Part shown: positions 8,007 through 15,291 of the stretch, piece by piece
How the letters are laid out: every line of letters begins with the position of its first letter
Position numbering within the stretch: the first letter of the stretch is position 1
Origin: an uncultured Oscillospiraceae bacterium
GTDB taxonomy: Bacteria > Bacillota > Clostridia > Oscillospirales > Oscillospiraceae
Direction: 5' to 3'
Assembly: GCA_947630345.1 (NCBI GenBank)
Contig: CANRHF010000007.1
Coordinates: 1 to 23,250, forward strand
Length of the DNA stretch: 23,250 bases
Made by a program: the position numbers and the translations under genes
The notes under the pieces: generated by a model
The model's database searches: none
Seen by the model: the letters and a program-made list of their open reading frames with translations, nothing else
Told to the model about the DNA's origin: nothing

Positions 8007-9005
8007 TCAGATCCCCGCCAGTGCCTCCTCAAATTTCGGTAGCCACCAGTCCCGGTAGCCAGCCTTGGTGGGATGGACCTCGTCGGCCATGTACAGGGCG
8101 TATTCCTCCTCCGTCAGGTCGTTGAAGGCTTGGTCATGGTACAGATCGATCACACCGATCTTCCACTTTTCCGCGATCTGAGCCAGGCCCTCCACTAATT
8201 TTGCATAGTCCTCGTCCAGGGGCGGGTTGGTGTAGAAGAAGACCGGGCAAGCCCAGGTCTGCCGGACGGTGGCAATGATATACTCCATGGCGCCAAAGGA
8301 GGTGGTGATGTCAAAGGCCGACGGGTCCCGCACCTCCGGGCCGGTTACAGCTCCGTAGCGGTTGGGGGATTTCCGGTCGTTGGTGGAGAGCTGAACCACA
8401 AAGGCGTCCAGCTTTTCCGCCCGGTCCGGAGAGGCCAGGTACGCATTCAGCCGCTCCACATAACTGCCGTCCTTAAAATCCCCCAAGGTGGTGCCGGATA
8501 CGGCCTCCTTAATGCACACAGCTCCATCCTTCTTGGCAAGGTAGTCCGCCATGGATTCATTCCCGGAATAGGCACCCAAGGTGACGGAGGAGCCCAGGAA
8601 GTAAATGACCTTGCCCTCCAGAGGGCTGCCGGGGACAAAGGGGGTATTCTCACAGGTATATTCCGGGCCGTTGCCCGCCAGAGTGATCCGAAGCTGGATG
8701 CTCACCGTCTTGCCGCCGTAGGCAAATTCCGCATACAGCGTAGTCCGGGTCAGGGGGGTGTCCACCGTGACGGTATAGGGCACGTCCTCCAGGATCGAGC
8801 CGTCGGACAGCTGGGCGTTGATCACCGTTCCGGCAGGGTCGAAGGTCTCCCCTTCCACATAGGCCACCTGATCCGGGCTTTGGTCCATGATCAGCTTGAC
8901 CACCTGCCCGGCGGTGGTCGTGGGCGGCTCCTGCTCGCCGCCAGCGCAGGCGGTGAGAAGGAATGCCGCCAAAAGCAGCGGCGCGATCCTATTGATGCGC
9001 TTCAT
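8007..9005 (-). CDS. SGNH/GDSL-hydrolase lipoprotein with N-terminal Ig-like domain
   Basis: A 332-residue lipoprotein. The signal peptide ends in LLTAC with the lipidated cysteine at 20. Residues ~35-112 resemble a bacterial Ig-like domain (YVEGETFDPAGTVINAQLSDGS). The remainder is an SGNH hydrolase: block I is FLGSSVTLGAYS with the nucleophilic Ser, block III is VVQLSTNDRKS, and block V is DEVHPTKAGY with the Asp-x-x-His of the triad. SGNH enzymes are usually esterases or deacetylases, so this one may remove acetyl or acyl groups from sugars outside the cell. Start: ATG at 9005 after AGGAGGTTGAAAAA. It is the last gene of the five-gene run starting at 14368, separated from the previous gene by a hairpin, so its expression may depend on read-through. 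The substrate is not determined by the sequence. Confidence 0.88.
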   Translation of the reverse strand: MKRINRIAPLLLAAFLLTACAGGEQEPPTTTAGQVVKLIMDQSPDQVAYVEGETFDPAGTVINAQLSDGSILEDVPYTVTVDTPLTRTTLYAEFAYGGKTVSIQLRITLAGNGPEYTCENTPFVPGSPLEGKVIYFLGSSVTLGAYSGNESMADYLAKKDGAVCIKEAVSGTTLGDFKDGSYVERLNAYLASPDRAEKLDAFVVQLSTNDRKSPNRYGAVTGPEVRDPSAFDITTSFGAMEYIIATVRQTWACPVFFYTNPPLDEDYAKLVEGLAQIAEKWKIGVIDLYHDQAFNDLTEEEYALYMADEVHPTKAGYRDWWLPKFEEALAGI

Positions 9006-9031
9006 TTTTTCAACCTCCTGTTTGGAATGGT

Positions 9032-9057
9032 AAGGCCCCGGCGGATACCGGGGCCTT
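9032..9057. other. Intergenic RNA hairpin (10-bp stem)
   Basis: Perfect inverted repeat AAGGCCCCGG / CCGGGGCCTT with a 6-base loop. It lies 18 bp after the stop of the large lipoprotein gene and 26 bp before the SGNH gene start. No T-run follows on the minus strand. It may reduce read-through into, or protect the transcript upstream of, the SGNH gene. Confidence 0.6.
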
Positions 9058-9074
9058 GTGAATGGGTTTCTGAA

Positions 9075-10424
9075 TTACTCCGCCTTGGTAGCGGTGTTGC
9101 CGTCGATGGTCCACTTCTCGGCGCCTGCGCCGGCCCAAACCTGGCCAAAGGCGCCCAGCTCTTCCTCACTGGGAGCGGTGACAGTCAGCGCGGTGCCGTC
9201 CTCGCTTAGGGTGTAGGTAAAGCCGTCCCGCTCCATCCCGTAGGAGGGGAAGCTGACCTTCATGTTGGTCTCGTCCAGGAGGATCAGCACCAGGTCTCCG
9301 GCCTGATAGGCGTTGACCACGCCCACCATGCTCCGGTCCTCGTTGAGGATGTAGGCATGGCTGACGCCGGGCCAAATCTGAGCGGCGTAGCCTTCCAGCT
9401 CCCCGGCAGCCTCCAGAATGACCACGCTGCCCACCTGGGTGTAGGTGCAGGGGATGTCGGTGAAGACCTTCAGGTTGGCGGTGCCGTCGGAAGCCAAAGT
9501 CAGCTCCGCGGTGGTCTCATTGCCGCCCATGTCAACAGAAGCGGTGTAGGGGGTGTCCTCGCCCACTTCAGGCGCGGCGATGGCGGTGATGTCCTCACAG
9601 ACGAAGGTGTAGTCCACAGTGTTGGCGCCGTCCAGGCTGCGGCTGTAGGAGAAGGAGGCCTTGTTGCCGTCCATGGTCACTTCCACGGCCTCGCCGCCCA
9701 CGGAAATGGTGATGGCGTCGTCGGTCTTGGTCCACTTGCCGTCAGCAAACTTATCGTAGCCGGCGTAAAGCAGCAGGGTGCCGTCAGCCTGCAGATAAGC
9801 GGTGCCGTTGTTCTCGGCGTCCACGAAGGAGCCGATGTTCTCAGGAGCGGTGAACTCGATCTTATAGGCGGCGATGAAGTCGTCGTCGGTGGCGTAGGTC
9901 TTGTTCTCCTTGCCCTCCATGGTCACGTTCCGGGTGTAGGACATGCCGGGGACCACGGGGAAGGTCATTTCAAAGCTGTAGGTACCGGCCACCTCGTAGG
10001 CGTAGGCGGTCTGGTTGTTGGACTCGTTGCCCGCCTCGTCCACATAGGCGATCTTGATCTGCAGGCAGGGCACGCCGTCCTTTTCCACTTCCTTCCAGGT
10101 ACCGGACAGGTAGCTCTGGGTGTAGGAAGGGTTGGAATCGGCGGGAGAGGCGTCGTACTGGCCGAAGGAGTACCGGTCGCAGACGGCGGTTCCGTCGGCG
10201 TTCAGGTCCAGCAGGAAGGCCATGTTCATCATGGAGGCGAACTCGCCCTCCTCCTCGTACTTGCCGTAGAGCTGATAGGACTTGTTGGAAGCGGGGGCCT
10301 CGGTACCCTTGGTGGTGTCGTTGGAGCCGGTGGTGGTAGTGTTTTCGGTGGGGCCGCAGGCCGCCAAGATGCCCATGAGCATCACGGCCGCCAGGACCAG
10401 AGCCAGGAGTTTACGCAGTTTCAT
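9075..10424 (-). CDS. Large beta-rich lipoprotein of unknown function
   Basis: A 449-residue lipoprotein. The signal peptide ends in ILAAC with the cysteine at 23, followed by a Thr/Ser/Asn-rich linker of about 25 residues. The rest alternates short beta-strand-like stretches and repeats the pattern ADGT-x-hydrophobic ... G-x-W/Y ... at least three times (near LDLNADGTAVCDRYSF, YLQADGTLLLYAGYD and LASDGTANLKVF, with TLSEDGTALTVT at the end). That looks like stacked lipocalin-like or beta-barrel modules. I do not recognise a catalytic motif. Start: ATG at 10424 after TTGGAGGAAAATCACA; the longer reading to 10499 is rejected because it lies inside the previous gene and precedes the signal peptide. 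It is the fourth gene of the GH3-3 operon, so a glycan-binding or scaffold role for the surface enzymes is plausible but only inferred. Confidence 0.82.
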   Translation of the reverse strand: MKLRKLLALVLAAVMLMGILAACGPTENTTTTGSNDTTKGTEAPASNKSYQLYGKYEEEGEFASMMNMAFLLDLNADGTAVCDRYSFGQYDASPADSNPSYTQSYLSGTWKEVEKDGVPCLQIKIAYVDEAGNESNNQTAYAYEVAGTYSFEMTFPVVPGMSYTRNVTMEGKENKTYATDDDFIAAYKIEFTAPENIGSFVDAENNGTAYLQADGTLLLYAGYDKFADGKWTKTDDAITISVGGEAVEVTMDGNKASFSYSRSLDGANTVDYTFVCEDITAIAAPEVGEDTPYTASVDMGGNETTAELTLASDGTANLKVFTDIPCTYTQVGSVVILEAAGELEGYAAQIWPGVSHAYILNEDRSMVGVVNAYQAGDLVLILLDETNMKVSFPSYGMERDGFTYTLSEDGTALTVTAPSEEELGAFGQVWAGAGAEKWTIDGNTATKAE

Positions 10425-10443
10425 TGTGATTTTCCTCCAATTC

Positions 10444-10851
10444 TTATTTATTGTGTTCCATGAAGGCCGCGGCCACCTGTACCAGGGTAGCCAGGCCAAA
10501 CACGACCGCGAAAATGAGGGCTAGGGTGAAATTGCCCCCGAAGAAGGGTACGCCGGTGAGTACATCCGCCAGGGGGTAGGCCGACTCCACCAGGTGAATG
10601 GCCAGTCCCACACTCAGGCAGCACGTCGCTAGGATGGGGCCGAAGCGGAGGCGGAAGATCTCACAGACCAGGCTCACCAGGCCGCCGCCCAGGGCGAAGC
10701 CGAAGGTCATCCAGTCGAAGACCCGGTCCACAGTCTGCCCGGCGGTGACCATGTACACGATCACATACACCACCGCGCCAATGACTGCGGCAGCGGCGCT
10801 GCCGGCGGAGAGGTAAAATCCGAAGCGTCTGTCTTTAAGCAGATTTTTCAT
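10444..10851 (-). CDS. Small four-helix membrane protein, unknown function
   Basis: A 135-residue very hydrophobic protein with about four transmembrane helices (near residues 11-33, 44-62, 66-86 and 104-128) and few charged residues outside the first ten. I recognise no catalytic or transport motif. Start: ATG at 10851 after AGAGGAGGAAAAACG. The gene overlaps the 3' end of GH3-3 by 17 bp, which indicates translational coupling and makes a functional link to that anchored glycosidase likely. Possibilities include a membrane partner for the GH3 transmembrane helices or a component of export or signalling, but none is supported directly. Confidence 0.78.
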   Translation of the reverse strand: MKNLLKDRRFGFYLSAGSAAAAVIGAVVYVIVYMVTAGQTVDRVFDWMTFGFALGGGLVSLVCEIFRLRFGPILATCCLSVGLAIHLVESAYPLADVLTGVPFFGGNFTLALIFAVVFGLATLVQVAAAFMEHNK

Positions 10852-13726
10852 CGTTTTTCCTCCTCTTTTTTCCATAGGTGTTTACCAGGAACAGCACCAG
10901 GCTGGCAGCGGTGAGGACGCCCAGCACTCCATCCAGAGCCAGCATTGCCGGCTTCCACCAGGGCGTGTAGTCCGCCACGGGGACCTCCTTGGCCAGGCCG
11001 TTCACCAGGTTGGACCGGCTCATGGTGTACAGGTAATACTTGGCTACCTGCCGGAGCTTGCCCCAGATGAAGCCGTCCCGGTCCTTGGTCAGCAGGTTGG
11101 ACACCTCGGGCACCCGGCCCGGGTCGTTGTTGAATTGGTTGGTCCCGGCGGTGATGGCGTCGGCCGTGCCCATGTAGGAGGCGGAGTCCTTGGAGGAGTC
11201 CGTCATGTTGATGCCGGTGAAGCCCCACTCCTCCCGCAGGACGGTGGTCATGGTGGCATAGTCGGAGGCGGTGGGGATGCAGCCGATCCGGTTATACGCC
11301 GTCATGGTGGCCATGGAGTGGCCGGCCTGCAAGCCGCCCTCGAAGCCCTTCAAGGGTCCTTCCCGGTAGGTCTGCTCAGTCATGAAGGTGGCCACGCCGT
11401 GGCGGTTGGTCTCCTGGTCGTTGCCGCAGAAGTGCTTGAAGGTGCCCACGCACCCCTTCTGGGCCATGGCCAGGGTCTGGACCTCGCCGCACAGGTAGCT
11501 CATGATGGGATCTTCGGAGTAGTACTCAAAGTTCCGACCGGAGTAGGGCGTGCGGTGGATGTTGCCGCCGGGGGCGTAGATCTGCCGGAAACCGATGTAG
11601 TAGCTCTCCTCCGCCAGGAAGTCGCCACGGAGCCGGAGCATCTCTTTGCTGAAGGTGGAGGCGGCCAGCATTTCCGCGTTGAACAGGGTGCCGGCCTGGT
11701 GACCGTCGGGGCCGTCGCCGCCGGCGTAGCTGGGCATATCGATGGATTCGATCTTGTCCAGGCCCATCTTGTCGCCGGTGATCTGGGCCAGCTCCGTGAC
11801 GGTGAGCTGATCGATGAAGTCGTCCCACATGGGATCGTCGAAGGGCACATCCTTCATGTCAATGAAGCTGATGCCATTCTCCTGCTTATACTTATAGACG
11901 GAGATATCCGTGGCGTCGCTGGGCTTTTCGTACTGGAAGTTCTCCATCAGGTCGGTGATCTCCTCGTTGGCGGTGAGGGTGGCCACCGTGTCCGGGAAGG
12001 TGTTCCAATCCGCCCTGGTCAGGTAGGTGACGGTGCCGGGGAGGAAATAGTTGATGTCCCGGTCCTCGAAGTGGTTGGAAACCACCGTGCCAGTGCGCTG
12101 GGACACGGCATAGGTCGTGTTGTCCAGGGCCGCCAGGGTGTCCTTGACCACCTTGGCCTTGTCGCCGGAGACGGGATTCCCCTCGGCGTCATACATGCCG
12201 GTGACCCCTTGGGCCGCCAGGACATTGTTCAGGGCGTCGTGGGCATCGCTGCCGATGGTGAAGTAGTAATCCCCGGCGTCGAAGACATAGCAGCCCTGCT
12301 TGGTCCCATCCGCGCCGTTGACGGCGTTCGCGTCATAGGCGGCGAACAGGTAATCGGAGACCTCCAGCGTCACGGTCTCGCTCTCACCGGAGGCCAGGGG
12401 GCCGGTCTTGGCGAAGTCCACGAGCTGGATGGCGCTCTTTTCCGTCTGTCCCTCCTGCCAGGGGAGTTGGACATAGAGCTGGACCACATCCATGGACTTG
12501 CCATCAAAGCCGCCGTTGTTGGTGACCTTCACCTGGGCGGTGAGGGTGTGTGCGGTCTTGTCCCAGTTGACGCTGAGAAGCTCCTGGGTGAAGCTTGCAT
12601 AGCTTTGGCCCGCGCCGAAGGTATAGACCATCTCGTCGGCATAGTTCCAGGCCCCGTTCTGAGAGGCGTAGACGCCCTTCTCCGAGGTCGCGTTGTGCAG
12701 GCCCAGGATCTCGTCCTGATACCGGGTCTCATAGTACTTGTAGCCCACATAGATGCCCTCGGCGTAGACCAGGTACTTGTTCTTGTAAAGGCCCGTCAGG
12801 TTGGTGAAGGTGAAATCTCCGGCGTTCTGCATCGCGGCGCTGGACAGAGAATCGGCGGCGTAGGTGATCACGTTCCGGCCGGAGGGGTCCGCCTGGCCGT
12901 TGAGGATCTTCGCCACGCCGGTCATGCCGTAGTTGCCGGGATAGCCGATCCAGAGGATGGCGTCCACCCCCAGGTCGATCAGCTCCTGGAGCTCCATGGC
13001 GTAGCCGGAGTTCAGAACCACAATGATCTTGTCGAATTTGCCAGAGTTCTTGATAAGGTTCAGGGTGTCAAGCTCCTCCGGATGGAGCTTGAGCTCGGGG
13101 ATGTCCGCCGGGCCCTCCTGCCAGTCGCCCTGGAGGCCGTGGTTCAGGTCGCCCTCCTCGCCGCCGAACCGGCTCATGACGTAAATGGCCGCGTCATTGT
13201 AGTCGGAGGCGTAGGAGCTCTCGGTGCCGGCGTAGGCGGAGGCGGGGATTTCCCCGATCAGGCCGGTCTTGGTCCGGTCGGAGGGGGTGTTCACAATGGC
13301 GTTATACACCGTGTCGTTGACCCGGACGCCTTCGGCCTTAAGGGCATCGTAGAGGTTGATGCCGGTGTTGGGGGGGCCGCCGGAGCCGCCGTGGTACACG
13401 GGGGTGGCGGCGGCAAAGCCGAAGAGGGTGACGGCCGCATCCTTGGCCAGGGGCAGGGCGGCGTTCTCGTTGCGCAGCAGCACAGAGCCTTCGATCTGAC
13501 TCTCGATCAGGTAGTCCTGCTGGGCCTGGCGCATCTCGTCCATGCTGGCGTAGCTGGACTTATAGTAATTAGTGTCGTCCGTCACCGCCACCGCCGGGGG
13601 CAGCGTGCCCAAAAACAGGTTCACATCTCCCTCCCGGGTGAAGGCCAGGCTGGTGCCGAAGCTGGTCAGGCACACGATCAGCGCCAAAAGCGCCGTCATG
13701 CCCCGCCATAGATTACTCTTTCCCAT
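10835..13726 (-). CDS. Membrane-anchored, domain-permuted GH3 beta-glycosidase (GH3-3)
   Basis: A 963-residue GH3 with the same reversed order as GH3-1 and GH3-2 but clearly diverged from them. The N-terminal sandwich has EGSVLLRNENAALPL, a GGSGGPPN loop, the candidate acid/base E190 in RFGGEEGDL and the match to PSGR in DPSGRNVITY. The FnIII-like section contains the conserved FDAGDYYFTIGSDAHDA segment also found in GH3-1 and GH3-2. The C-terminal barrel has FKHFCGNDQETNRHG, PGGNIHRTPYSGRN and the nucleophile D843 in NMTDSS. An N-terminal hydrophobic stretch (about 8-30) and a C-terminal helix ending in YGKKRRKNDEK predict anchoring at both ends with the enzyme outside. Start: ATG at 13726 after TTGGAGGAATCGCC. 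It is 24 bp downstream of the small lipoprotein gene and overlaps the following membrane-protein gene. Specificity (glucose, xylose or other) cannot be assigned. Confidence 0.92.
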   Translation of the reverse strand: MGKSNLWRGMTALLALIVCLTSFGTSLAFTREGDVNLFLGTLPPAVAVTDDTNYYKSSYASMDEMRQAQQDYLIESQIEGSVLLRNENAALPLAKDAAVTLFGFAAATPVYHGGSGGPPNTGINLYDALKAEGVRVNDTVYNAIVNTPSDRTKTGLIGEIPASAYAGTESSYASDYNDAAIYVMSRFGGEEGDLNHGLQGDWQEGPADIPELKLHPEELDTLNLIKNSGKFDKIIVVLNSGYAMELQELIDLGVDAILWIGYPGNYGMTGVAKILNGQADPSGRNVITYAADSLSSAAMQNAGDFTFTNLTGLYKNKYLVYAEGIYVGYKYYETRYQDEILGLHNATSEKGVYASQNGAWNYADEMVYTFGAGQSYASFTQELLSVNWDKTAHTLTAQVKVTNNGGFDGKSMDVVQLYVQLPWQEGQTEKSAIQLVDFAKTGPLASGESETVTLEVSDYLFAAYDANAVNGADGTKQGCYVFDAGDYYFTIGSDAHDALNNVLAAQGVTGMYDAEGNPVSGDKAKVVKDTLAALDNTTYAVSQRTGTVVSNHFEDRDINYFLPGTVTYLTRADWNTFPDTVATLTANEEITDLMENFQYEKPSDATDISVYKYKQENGISFIDMKDVPFDDPMWDDFIDQLTVTELAQITGDKMGLDKIESIDMPSYAGGDGPDGHQAGTLFNAEMLAASTFSKEMLRLRGDFLAEESYYIGFRQIYAPGGNIHRTPYSGRNFEYYSEDPIMSYLCGEVQTLAMAQKGCVGTFKHFCGNDQETNRHGVATFMTEQTYREGPLKGFEGGLQAGHSMATMTAYNRIGCIPTASDYATMTTVLREEWGFTGINMTDSSKDSASYMGTADAITAGTNQFNNDPGRVPEVSNLLTKDRDGFIWGKLRQVAKYYLYTMSRSNLVNGLAKEVPVADYTPWWKPAMLALDGVLGVLTAASLVLFLVNTYGKKRRKNDEKSA

Positions 13727-13750
13727 GGCGATTCCTCCAAAGGCAGAGGC

Positions 13751-14368
13751 TTACACGCCGAAGTCGGTAAAGTCGAAGCTGGCGGTCTTCTGGTTGACCT
13801 GAATAGTGGTGGTCGTCAGGGTGACGCTCTCCAGATACTGCTGAGCGGTCCAGGGGGTGGCGTTCTCGTCCCGGATGGGCTGGCCGTTGTCGTCATAGCC
13901 GGTGGGCGGCACTACCAACTTGCCCATGTTGTCGGTCCAGGCGTCGGTGTCCAGCCAATAAGTCTGGTCGTAGCTCTTGACCACCCGGGTGGGGGCGGAC
14001 AGGGTCACGTCCAGCAGATCCTCGTCCAGGTCATTGACGGCGCTGGTGTAAGTGCCGTAGATCTTGGTGATGTAGTTCTCCCGCTCGTTGCCCTTGGCAT
14101 CGTTGGTGCTTTCGGCCAGCTCCAGAGCGGAGAAGGTGGAGGCGGAGATCACCAGGCAGTAGGTGTTGTCGTCCATCAGGGTCAGCTCCTGCTGGGTGAA
14201 GGTGGTCAGATAATAGTTGTACTGGGGGCGCATATTCTGGTAGGACAGGTTCGCCGGGGACAGGTAGATCCCGGTGATCTTGCCGCCGGCGGAGCTGCCG
14301 CTGTCGCAGGCGCAGAGCAGGCAAACCACCAGACAGGCGGTGAGCAGAAGGCTGATAGTCTTTTTCAT
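13751..14368 (-). CDS. Small lipoprotein of unknown function, first gene of the GH3-3 operon
   Basis: A 205-residue lipoprotein: the signal peptide ends in VCLLCAC with the lipidated cysteine at 21, followed by a short DSGSSAGG linker. The mature part begins with a beta-type segment (ITGIYLSPANLSYQNM) and continues with alternating strands and acidic loops. I recognise no family or catalytic motif. Start: ATG at 14368 after TAAGGAGGAAACCCAA. The longer in-frame reading to 14479 runs through the operator and promoter and is rejected. It is the gene immediately downstream of operator C and begins the run lipoprotein, GH3-3, membrane protein, lipoprotein, SGNH lipoprotein, so it is the best candidate for a ligand-binding or accessory subunit of GH3-3. 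That role is inference from position only. Confidence 0.82.
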   Translation of the reverse strand: MKKTISLLLTACLVVCLLCACDSGSSAGGKITGIYLSPANLSYQNMRPQYNYYLTTFTQQELTLMDDNTYCLVISASTFSALELAESTNDAKGNERENYITKIYGTYTSAVNDLDEDLLDVTLSAPTRVVKSYDQTYWLDTDAWTDNMGKLVVPPTGYDDNGQPIRDENATPWTAQQYLESVTLTTTTIQVNQKTASFDFTDFGV

Positions 14369-14422
14369 TTGGGTTTCCTCCTTAAAGTAGTCCGGGCCAG
14401 AGGCCCTTTTATTGGCAGTTTC

Positions 14423-14486
14423 AGCATACTCCCTCGCCAACCGCAATACAAGGCAAACCGCACAACCTTGCTCTCCCACCGCACAA
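14423..14486 (-). promoter_or_regulatory. LytTR-type operator and promoter of the GH3-3 operon (site C)
   Basis: Minus strand: two perfect half-sites TTGTGCGG (14486-14479 and 14465-14458) 13 bp apart, then 6 bp, -35-like TTGTAT (14451-14446), 17 bp, -10-like TATGCT (14428-14423). Repeat period 21 bp. It lies in the divergent region between the first lipoprotein gene and the LytTR regulator gene, about 25 bp upstream of that regulator's own -35, so binding here might also affect regulator expression. Confidence 0.82.
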
Positions 14487-14511
14487 ATTTACTTTTTTCT
14501 CAGTCGGTGAA

Positions 14512-14540
14512 TTGACTCTTTTGGACGAGCTTGTTATAAT
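14512..14540 (+). promoter_or_regulatory. Vegetative sigma-A promoter of the two-component operon
   Basis: TTGACT (14512-14517), a 17-bp spacer and TATAAT (14535-14540) make a near-consensus housekeeping promoter pointing to the regulator gene; the start of transcription should be near 14547. This contrasts with the weak -35 hexamers at the four operator-linked promoters and suggests that the sensor pair is made constitutively. Confidence 0.85.
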
Positions 14541-14571
14541 AAATTTGAAATGATCGACGGGGGGATGCCGC

Positions 14572-15291
14572 TTGTACAAAATCGCCATCGTGGAGGACAG
14601 TAAGGACGCCGCCGCCCAACTGGAGGCTGCCCTGCGGCAGTATGCCGCCGAGTACAAGCTGCCCTTTGATATTTCCATTTTTTACAACGCCGTCCCCTTC
14701 CTGGAGCGGTACACCGCCGAGTGGGACATCGTGTTCATGGACATTCTGATGCCCCTGATGAACGGCCTGGACGCCTCCCGAATCCTCCGGGAGAAGGACG
14801 GGCAGGTGATGCTGATCTTCGTCACCAGTATGCAGCAGTACGCCATCCACGGCTATGAGGTGGAGGCGGCGGATTTCATCGTCAAGCCGATCCGGTACCC
14901 GGAATTTAAGCTGAAATTCACCCGCTCTTTCCAGCGGCTCCAGTCCCGGAAGCCCAGCAGCGTAGATATCCTGGTCAAGACGGAAACCGGGGTGGTCCGG
15001 CTCTTCTCCCGGCAGATCTCATACGTAGAGGTCCGGGCCCACCACTGCGTCTACCACACCGCCTCCGGCGAGTTCCGGCAGTACCAGACCATGAAAAGCG
15101 TGGAGGCCCTGCTGGAGCCCTGCGGCTTTGCCCGGTGCAACAATTTCCTGCTGGTCAATCTGGCCCATGTGACCCGGATCGCGGGCATGAGCGTCTTTGT
15201 GGGGGACACGGAGCTGCAGATCAGCCACCCCCGGAAGAACGAATTTACCCGCCGGTTCGAGGAATTTTCAGGGAGCAAAAAATATGGATAA
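14572..15291 (+). CDS. LytTR-family (AgrA/VirR-like) response regulator
   Basis: A 239-residue response regulator. The receiver domain (1-~120) has the acidic pair E8/D9, phosphoacceptor D57 in IVFMDILMP, T85 and K105 in the FIVKPI motif. The C-terminal LytTR DNA-binding domain (~132-234) shows the family pattern YVEVRAHHCVYHT, MKSVEALLEP, CNNFLLVNLAHVTRI and ISHPRKNEFTRRF. LytTR domains bind direct repeats on one DNA face about 21 bp apart, which is what sites A-D display. The start is TTG at 14572, preceded by a GGGGGG stretch at 14559-14564; the two nearby ATGs (14550, 14565) are out of frame. The gene overlaps the kinase by 8 bp. It is the only transcription factor in the window and is therefore the leading candidate activator of the four glycosidase promoters. 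Confidence 0.95.
   Translation: MYKIAIVEDSKDAAAQLEAALRQYAAEYKLPFDISIFYNAVPFLERYTAEWDIVFMDILMPLMNGLDASRILREKDGQVMLIFVTSMQQYAIHGYEVEAADFIVKPIRYPEFKLKFTRSFQRLQSRKPSSVDILVKTETGVVRLFSRQISYVEVRAHHCVYHTASGEFRQYQTMKSVEALLEPCGFARCNNFLLVNLAHVTRIAGMSVFVGDTELQISHPRKNEFTRRFEEFSGSKKYG

Noticed and set aside
3391..11494. Single GCCGCACAG/CCGCACA-like words inside coding regions (for example near 3391 and 11489)
   Set aside because: They are isolated half-sites without a partner 21 bp away and without a -10 at the fixed distance, and they lie inside GH3 codons.
14369..14571. Riboswitch or structured leader in the divergent regulatory region
   Set aside because: I see operator, two promoters and short leaders, but no conserved aptamer-like pairing or terminator/antiterminator pair.
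14550..14603. A 17-codon ATG frame overlapping the start of the LytTR regulator, possible leaderless or pheromone peptide
   Set aside because: It has no proper ribosome-binding site, its product is short without a hydrophobic or peptide-precursor pattern, and it runs into the regulator gene in another frame. It is not supported as a gene.
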